Shown here in pieces: positions 7,733-12,511 of a stretch of DNA of 12,511 nt. Source of the stretch: Candidatus Finniella inopinata (lineage in GTDB: Bacteria; Pseudomonadota; Alphaproteobacteria; Paracaedibacterales; CAITNM01); assembly GCA_945903885.1 (NCBI GenBank), contig CAMDPB010000008.1, positions 1-12,511 of the forward strand, written 5' to 3'. How positions within the stretch are numbered: position 1 is the first letter of the stretch; each line of letters opens with the position of its first letter. Under the pieces are notes generated by a model that was given only the letters and a program-made list of their open reading frames with translations, searched no databases and had not been told where the DNA came from. The position numbers and the translations under genes are program-made.

Positions 7733-8824
7733 ATGGCAAGCAAAGAAAAAAAACGAGTAGCTATTGCCTGTCAAGGAGGTGGTTCTCATGGTGCTTTTAC
7801 CTGGGGCGTATTGGATAAAATACTTGAAGATGGCCGTTTTGAAATTGAAGGTCTAACAGGAACCTCAGCAGGCGGTATGAATGCAGTGGCTGTCGCTCAA
7901 GGTTTAGCTAAGGGTGGTAATCAAGAAGCACGTGCTACCTTGGAATTATTTTGGGACGGAGTTTGTGAAAGCGGAAAAAATAGTTCAATTAATAATCGTG
8001 GCCCCATTGATAAAAAAATGAACAACTGGACAATGTATAATTCTCCAGGGTTTGTCATGTTTGAATTTTTAAGCCGTATGCATTCACCAGATGAACTTAA
8101 TCCAATGAAAAAAGATCCGTTGCGTGATGTTATTAATAAAACTTTTGATTTTGAACTTTTGCGCACTCAAGATGTTTGCAAAGTATTCCTATGTGCTACT
8201 CACGTTTTTACAGGTAAATTGACTGTATTTAAAACTGAAGAATTAAAAGTTGAATGCTTACTTGCAACGGCATGCTTACCAACAATTCATAGTGCTGTAT
8301 TGGTAGATGGCGAATACTATTGGGATGGTGGGTTTATTGGAAACCCTGTCATGTTCCCATTGATTTATGATTGCGAAACTTCTGATATTATTTTAATTCA
8401 ATTAAATCCAACCGTTAGAAACAAGTTGCCATCAAGCGCTCGTGAAATTGGTGACCGTTTAAATGAAATTACAAATAACGCTTCAGTTGTTCGAGAAATC
8501 AGAGCGATGCATTTGGTTAGTCAATTACAAGATGAAGGAATCATTCCTGAAGGACGTATGAAGCGTGTGCATTTACACCTTATCGAAGATGAATCAACTT
8601 TCCAAGAACTTGGTTGGGGAAGCAAACTTAACACAGAAGCAGAATTTTTTGCGCATCTTTTTGAAAGAGGTCGTAAAGCTGCTACCAATTGGATTAAAGA
8701 AAATTATGAGAATGTGGGTAAAAAAACAACCGCTCCCATCCGCGAACATTTTACAGGAAAAGACTGGGACAAGCATACCACTCATAGTGGCTCTTTGAAA
8801 TTTTTAGATAAAAAAAAGAAGTAA
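7733..8824 (+). CDS. Patatin-like phospholipase (with DUF3734-type C-terminus)
   Basis: Patatins are lipid acyl hydrolases using a Ser-Asp dyad. All core elements are seen (numbering from the preferred ATG 7733, 363 residues): the oxyanion-hole glycines in QGGGSHGAF (about 14-22), the nucleophile elbow GTSAGG with Ser45 (43-48), and the catalytic Asp198 in WDGGFIGNP (197-205). The region after this, with IILIQLNP and later RAMHLVSQL, fits the long-form patatins common in Alphaproteobacteria that carry a DUF3734 extension. There is no signal peptide and no membrane segment, so it is probably cytoplasmic. The C-terminus is strongly basic (FLDKKKK). In pathogens some patatins are secreted phospholipase effectors (ExoU-like), but this form is widely kept in free-living bacteria too, so a housekeeping lipid role is at least as likely. 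It stands alone, divergent from tsaD and followed by a strong terminator. Confidence 0.93.
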   Translation: MASKEKKRVAIACQGGGSHGAFTWGVLDKILEDGRFEIEGLTGTSAGGMNAVAVAQGLAKGGNQEARATLELFWDGVCESGKNSSINNRGPIDKKMNNWTMYNSPGFVMFEFLSRMHSPDELNPMKKDPLRDVINKTFDFELLRTQDVCKVFLCATHVFTGKLTVFKTEELKVECLLATACLPTIHSAVLVDGEYYWDGGFIGNPVMFPLIYDCETSDIILIQLNPTVRNKLPSSAREIGDRLNEITNNASVVREIRAMHLVSQLQDEGIIPEGRMKRVHLHLIEDESTFQELGWGSKLNTEAEFFAHLFERGRKAATNWIKENYENVGKKTTAPIREHFTGKDWDKHTTHSGSLKFLDKKKK

Positions 8825-8837
8825 ATAGTTTCTCCTG

Positions 8838-8877
8838 AAAAAAGAAAAAGGCTCTTTAAAGAGCCTTTTTCTTTTTT
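8838..8877. terminator. Bidirectional rho-independent terminator, perfect 40-nt palindrome
   Basis: A perfect palindrome centred on GGCTCTTTAAAGAGCC (8850-8865), with A-rich left and T-rich right flanks that also pair. Read from either strand it gives a GC-containing stem ending in a U-run, so it can stop both the patatin gene (stop 14 nt before) and lepB (stop at 8906, 28 nt beyond), which converge here. Confidence 0.92.
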
Positions 8878-8905
8878 AAATGAATACTTTAGTTTGTATT
8901 TATCA

Positions 8906-9760
8906 TCATTGCGGGATGGTCATTACGCGCTCAATCCTTACGCTGGTGAACCATTTCCAAACTTCATACCACTTTGCTGATGTTGAAAAAAATACAAAAG
9001 CAACTTTACCCATAAGGTGATCATTAGAGATAAAACTTACTTTATCGTTCATGTATCTGCTATCAAGCGATCCATCACGGTTATCACCAATAATCATAAA
9101 CTGATTCTCTGGAACAATATGTTCCGGGGTATCGTCTGTGCTGTGCTCTGGGTCATGTCTGAAGGGTGGGGCTTCGCCAAATGGAATGTATTTTATGAAA
9201 GTATGTTTTACGCCATTAGGTAAAGTTTCTATATATCTTGGAACCATCACGGTCTTTCCTGAATGATGGTCAAGGTAAGGAAAATCTTCTATTCGCTGGA
9301 TGGGACATTCTTTACCATTAATCCACAAGCGTCCTTTTTTCATTTGAATGCGGTCACCCGGTAAACCGATAATTCGTTTGACATAATCTTTTGCTGAATC
9401 CCAAAGCTTAATTCCTAGAATAGAAAATGGTTCAGAATCTTTTGGGTTATGAAACACACCAATGTCACCCATTTTAGGGTTCTCTGGTAATACTCGTCCT
9501 TTAAACCAAGGAATATCCGCGCCAAACGGCAAACTGTATCGTGTATATCCATAAGCGAATTTATTCACGACTAAAAAATCTCCAACCAATAAATTCGGAA
9601 TCATTGACCCAGTTGGAATATTGAAAGGCTTAAAAAATAAAGTGCTAAAAACTAAAAAACCTATAATAAATTTTGTAAGACTTTTTGCTTCAGTTTTTAA
9701 CTTTTCGCGCTTTGCTTTACTTAACACTAGTGCGTCGACGGCATAGCCAGGTTCTTCCAT
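8906..9760 (-). CDS. lepB: Signal peptidase I LepB
   Basis: Type I signal peptidase, the membrane-bound Ser/Lys protease that removes signal peptides from Sec- and Tat-exported proteins at the periplasmic face. The 284-residue protein has one N-terminal membrane segment (about 30-47, FIIGFLVFSTLFF), then box B IPTGSMIPNLLVGD with catalytic Ser52, box D DYVKRIIGLPGDRI with catalytic Lys129, and box E GDNRDGSLDSR (225-235). A single membrane anchor and this length are usual for alphaproteobacterial LepB. In many relatives lepB precedes rnc and era; here a terminator and a convergent gene follow it, so that linkage is lost. The ATG at 9760 has a GGAAGA element about 8 nt upstream and a good promoter just beyond. 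It would process the two exported proteins encoded in this window. Confidence 0.96.
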   Translation of the reverse strand: MEEPGYAVDALVLSKAKREKLKTEAKSLTKFIIGFLVFSTLFFKPFNIPTGSMIPNLLVGDFLVVNKFAYGYTRYSLPFGADIPWFKGRVLPENPKMGDIGVFHNPKDSEPFSILGIKLWDSAKDYVKRIIGLPGDRIQMKKGRLWINGKECPIQRIEDFPYLDHHSGKTVMVPRYIETLPNGVKHTFIKYIPFGEAPPFRHDPEHSTDDTPEHIVPENQFMIIGDNRDGSLDSRYMNDKVSFISNDHLMGKVAFVFFSTSAKWYEVWKWFTSVRIERVMTIPQ

Positions 9761-9790
9761 CTAAATCTTCCAGATATACTTTTGACTTTT

Positions 9791-9819
9791 ATTATAAGCA
9801 ACAAAATAAAACTTAACAA
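9791..9819 (-). promoter_or_regulatory. Sigma70-type promoter for lepB
   Basis: On the minus strand TTGTTA (9814-9819) and a perfect TATAAT (9791-9796) are separated by exactly 17 nt. Transcription would start near 9784, giving a leader of about 24 nt before the lepB ATG. The -35 element overlaps the stop codon of the upstream MORN-repeat gene, so lepB can be transcribed independently of vgrG. Confidence 0.7.
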
Positions 9820-10658
9820 CTGTGTGCTGCTTCCGGATCATGCTGTTGGTGTGTTTCACGTCCTTCATTATAGACTTTTTTTAAATAAGGTTTTCCATTG
9901 GAAAAAACAATCATTTCTCCGTGAAGTTTACCTTTTTTGTAAGTGGAAAAAATTTGGTTATTTCCAAATTCGTCATAAATTTTTGACATGCCATGCATTG
10001 CTCCATGCTCATATTCAATTTCCATTGCTGTTTTTCCATCTTCATGAAAAGACTTCATCAAACCATGCATTTTCCCCTGTTGAAAATTTATTTCGCGTTC
10101 AATTTTTCCATCTGGGTAATAATACGTCGTAGGACCGTCAAGCTTATCTTTTACATAATATGCTTGCATTTCATAATGACCTTCTTTTGTTTTAATTGAT
10201 GTTAGTCCCTGTTTTAAACCTCTTGAAAACTCAGCATGTATAGTCTTGTCGCCTATCTTCTGAATTTTTACCTCATGAGTAGGGGCCTTAAGGTCTTCTT
10301 TAGGATTATCTTCTTCAGAATCGTTATCGTTATCATTTTGAGCGTCTTCTTCCTCATCACGCTGACTTTCTTCCTCAAAAGATCTGATTGCCTCTTCATT
10401 TTCTTGGGCGCAATGTTCGTAACCCGGCGAGCTATCAGAAGACTTTTCGCTTTTATCATCAATACTTGCATTCTGACTAGCTGAATATTTTGCAAAATCT
10501 TTGATGTTATATGGTTTTTTAAAAGTGTCTTGAGAATGATGAACTAACGTTTCAGCATCTTTTTTATTTTCAGTTACTTGTTGTAATTCTTCTTCAGTTT
10601 TTTCTTGGTTTATCGTTTTTTGATCTGTTCCTGCAAATTGATGACTATCAAAGACCAT
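9813..10658 (-). CDS. Acidic MORN-variant (YwqK-like) repeat protein linked to VgrG
   Basis: A 281-residue protein in two parts. Residues 1-130 are polar, low in hydrophobics and increasingly acidic (EEESQRDEEEDAQ, then DNDNDSEED near 109-117), probably disordered. Residues about 147-266 hold roughly five repeats of about 22-24 residues with the pattern K-x-H-G-x-x-K-x-Y/F-x-x-x-G-K, for example GKMHGLMKSFHEDGK and GKLHGEMIVFSNGK; this is the MORN-variant repeat found in proteins annotated as YwqK-family antitoxins. No signal peptide or catalytic motif was found. Its ATG lies 2 nt after the vgrG stop and its Shine-Dalgarno is inside vgrG, so the two are translated together. Genes placed directly after vgrG often encode T6SS cargo, adaptors or immunity proteins, so one of these roles is inferred; binding to membranes or to the spike is also possible. 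Confidence 0.85.
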   Translation of the reverse strand: MVFDSHQFAGTDQKTINQEKTEEELQQVTENKKDAETLVHHSQDTFKKPYNIKDFAKYSASQNASIDDKSEKSSDSSPGYEHCAQENEEAIRSFEEESQRDEEEDAQNDNDNDSEEDNPKEDLKAPTHEVKIQKIGDKTIHAEFSRGLKQGLTSIKTKEGHYEMQAYYVKDKLDGPTTYYYPDGKIEREINFQQGKMHGLMKSFHEDGKTAMEIEYEHGAMHGMSKIYDEFGNNQIFSTYKKGKLHGEMIVFSNGKPYLKKVYNEGRETHQQHDPEAAHSC

Positions 10659-10660
10659 GT

Positions 10661-12511
10661 CTAATTTCCTAATTTCGTAATTGCACCTTTGAACATGCCC
10701 ATTGCACCACCTTCAGCTTTTATTAATGCACCGCTTTTTAATTCCATCATAGCTCCTGCTTGTGCTTGAAAAGCTAAACCAGATTTCATCTGAATCATCA
10801 TTCCGGCTTTTGATTGAACCATCATGCCTGCTTTTTCTTGTATGTTCATTCCAGCCTTTTCTTGTATATTCATGCCTGCTTTTGACTGTACATTCATGCC
10901 TGCCTTGGACTGAATGTTCATGCCTGCTTTTGACTGTATATTCATCCCGGCTTTCAACATAATATTTTTTCCTGCCTGCATCATAATATTCTGTCCGGCT
11001 TTCATTATAATATTTTTAGGTGTTTGTATCGTAATGTCTTTGGTCGCTTTAATTAAAATCGTGCCATTAACATCAATAACTAAATTCCCTTTTTTAAGAT
11101 TTGTTGTTTTATCACCTTTGTCGATAAGGGTTAAATGCATTGTTCCTTTTCCTTCTTGGTGAATCATTTTATCACCTTCGTGGATGGTTAGCGTATCGTC
11201 CCCAGTATTTATATCCTCATTTCTGCTATGCTCAATTACAGTATTCATATCGTATTGGCCGTGCAGGTATACTTCTTCTTTTCCGGGATCATCACTAAAA
11301 CGCAGCTCATTATAGCCGGAATCATCATTAAACGTTTTACTCTTTAGGGTCATGTAGTGAGGTGTATTTTGAGGGGAATATGGCGGCATAAATGCTTGGT
11401 TATATACACACCCTGTAACTAATGGTCTGTCTGGATCTCCATCAATAAAGGCTACAACCACTTCCATGCCAATTCGTGGCATATATAAAGCCCCCCAAGC
11501 AGCTCCACTCAATGATTGACTTACCCTAATCCATAAAGAACTTGTTTCATCGTCAGGGTTACGTAAATCCCAATGAAATTTAACTTTGATGCGTGCCATA
11601 GAATCGCCGTATACTTCTGTCCCTGCACCTGTAACAAAGGCTGTCTGAGAACCATAGATACGAGGCTTAAGCGTTTTACGGTAAGGGCGATAGTGAATCG
11701 TTTTTAAAAAACCTTCAAAACTGTTTGTATAAGTTAGAAGATTAGATTCTCGCCCTTCTGTTGATTGATCATCTGCTTGAGAAATAATTTCATGGCGCAC
11801 ATAAGAAATGACATATTCCTTGTTATACTCTTTGATAGGGTGCTCTTTCAGCGTAAATGTATAGCCAGGTGCTATGCTTGGGCAAGTTGTTTTGCCATAA
11901 ACACGTTTTGTAAACCATTCAATTTCTTCCATACGTTGATCAGCTAATTTATGCCCATCACTTGATTTTTGAAATAATCCTGGATATTCATAAATTTCTT
12001 TTCCAAATCCTTGTCCAGAGCTGCTATTTAGCAATTGCGTATGGGGTGTATTATAATTGTAATCAATTGTCTTATAAGCTTTAGCGGCCACTTGAGACTT
12101 TTTACCAAAAGCAAAAACACGATCAATGAATGCGCCGTCAGCATCCACATTTAAAAATGCTAATGAACCCTGGACAATGTGCGTAAAGCTTGAATTTTGA
12201 TCAAATAAAACCATCGTATGATTTGAATCAGTGTGAGTAAAATAATATCCAATCCTTTCTTCTTCAAGTAATCTTGAAACAAAATCAAAGTGATTTTCAC
12301 CATATTGCACACAATATTCGCGTACGCTTGTGCCTCCACTGGCTTTTATCTCAAAATCAGATACGCCATTTTCTCTTAATATAGTTTGGATAATGTCGAT
12401 TACTGATTGTTCTTGTAAAATTCTGTGATCAGCCCCGTGTTTTAACATCCAGAATGTAGATCGCATTTGAAAATGAAAAAAATGAGTTAGCTGTTTTTGT
12501 TCATCTATCAC
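10661..12511 (-). CDS. vgrG: T6SS spike protein VgrG (TssI), N-terminus beyond right edge
   Basis: VgrG trimers form the spike at the tip of the T6SS tube and carry effectors into target cells. The frame enters from the right edge; by comparison with the family about 100 N-terminal residues are missing, and the GTG at the edge is an internal codon. Numbering from the edge, residues 1-260 match the gp27-like part, including REYCVQYGENHFDFVSRLL (64-82); KPRIYGSQTAFVTGAG (282-297) and SLWIRVSQSLSGAAWGALY (325-343) mark the gp5-like OB fold, followed by GYNELRFSDDPGKEEVYLHG. Residues 488-616 form a beta-helical needle built from eight-residue repeats (AGMNIQSK and variants). The protein ends there with no fused effector domain, so it is a plain rather than an evolved VgrG. 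The MORN-repeat gene follows at once. Confidence 0.96.
   Translation of the reverse strand: MIDEQKQLTHFFHFQMRSTFWMLKHGADHRILQEQSVIDIIQTILRENGVSDFEIKASGGTSVREYCVQYGENHFDFVSRLLEEERIGYYFTHTDSNHTMVLFDQNSSFTHIVQGSLAFLNVDADGAFIDRVFAFGKKSQVAAKAYKTIDYNYNTPHTQLLNSSSGQGFGKEIYEYPGLFQKSSDGHKLADQRMEEIEWFTKRVYGKTTCPSIAPGYTFTLKEHPIKEYNKEYVISYVRHEIISQADDQSTEGRESNLLTYTNSFEGFLKTIHYRPYRKTLKPRIYGSQTAFVTGAGTEVYGDSMARIKVKFHWDLRNPDDETSSLWIRVSQSLSGAAWGALYMPRIGMEVVVAFIDGDPDRPLVTGCVYNQAFMPPYSPQNTPHYMTLKSKTFNDDSGYNELRFSDDPGKEEVYLHGQYDMNTVIEHSRNEDINTGDDTLTIHEGDKMIHQEGKGTMHLTLIDKGDKTTNLKKGNLVIDVNGTILIKATKDITIQTPKNIIMKAGQNIMMQAGKNIMLKAGMNIQSKAGMNIQSKAGMNVQSKAGMNIQEKAGMNIQEKAGMMVQSKAGMMIQMKSGLAFQAQAGAMMELKSGALIKAEGGAMGMFKGAITKLGN
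10667..10670 (-). promoter_or_regulatory. Shine-Dalgarno of the MORN-repeat gene, inside the end of vgrG
   Basis: The minus-strand AGGA lies 8 nt before the ATG at 10658 and within the last codons of vgrG, whose stop is at 10661-10663. Ribosomes finishing VgrG can restart at once, which argues for coupled production. Confidence 0.7.
10667..11050 (-). repeat. Octapeptide (24-nt) tandem repeats encoding the VgrG needle
   Basis: About 16 consecutive eight-residue units (residues 488-615 from the edge) of the form K-A-G-M-N-I-Q-S. The seven central units (10787-10954) are nearly identical in both protein and DNA. Each unit should form one strand of the triple-stranded beta-helix, so the repeat number sets the needle length. 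Confidence 0.85.

Noticed and set aside
9813..10658. Calling the MORN-repeat protein an antitoxin because of its YwqK-like repeats
   Set aside because: The family label comes from repeat similarity only; no partner toxin gene is seen, and the coupling is to vgrG.
10787..10954. CRISPR-like array from regular 24-nt repeats
   Set aside because: The units are contiguous with no spacers and encode the octapeptide needle of VgrG in frame.
12509..12511. GTG at the window edge as the start of vgrG
   Set aside because: It falls inside the conserved gp27-like part; about 100 family residues are missing upstream, so the gene simply continues past the edge.

Overview
The window looks like part of the chromosome of a low-GC, probably host-associated alphaproteobacterium. 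Three things suggest this: an AT-rich sequence with an alphaproteobacterial-looking LepB, TsaD and patatin/DUF3734-type protein; type VI secretion (T6SS) genes at both edges; and two large, Sec-exported, poorly conserved proteins of the kind found in amoeba or protist symbionts such as Holosporales. The order-level placement is an inference from protein flavour, not from a marker gene.

Layout from left to right. At 1-1026 (minus) lies the N-terminal 342 residues of the T6SS baseplate protein TssF, running off the left edge. At 1098-3524 (minus) is an 808-residue predicted Sec-exported protein. It carries a separated pair of OTU-type cysteine-protease motifs (DGMC and, about 507 residues later, HYD) flanking a long helical/coiled-coil stretch. 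At 3707-5431 (plus), divergently transcribed from it, is a 574-residue exported protein of unknown family. Next come two minus-strand genes, tsaD (tRNA t6A synthesis) and a Bcr/CflA-like MFS transporter, which overlap by 28 nt. At 7733-8824 (plus) is a patatin-like phospholipase. A perfect 40-nt palindrome forms a bidirectional terminator between it and the convergent lepB (minus). At the right end, vgrG (minus, N-terminus off the right edge) is translationally coupled to a downstream gene for an acidic protein with MORN-variant (YwqK-like) repeats.

How the parts relate. TssF and VgrG are structural parts of one T6SS, but here they are about 9.6 kb apart with housekeeping genes (lepB, tsaD) between them, so the T6SS genes appear scattered rather than in one block. 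The MORN-repeat protein is the best candidate for a VgrG-linked cargo or adaptor. The OTU-like protein is the most interesting object in the window: if the motif assignment is right, it is a candidate deubiquitinase effector aimed at a eukaryotic host. Its predicted Sec signal peptide argues against direct cytoplasmic loading onto the T6SS. The window is almost fully coding; no RNA gene, insertion sequence, attachment site or CRISPR array was seen, and no gene-free stretch exceeds 300 bases.
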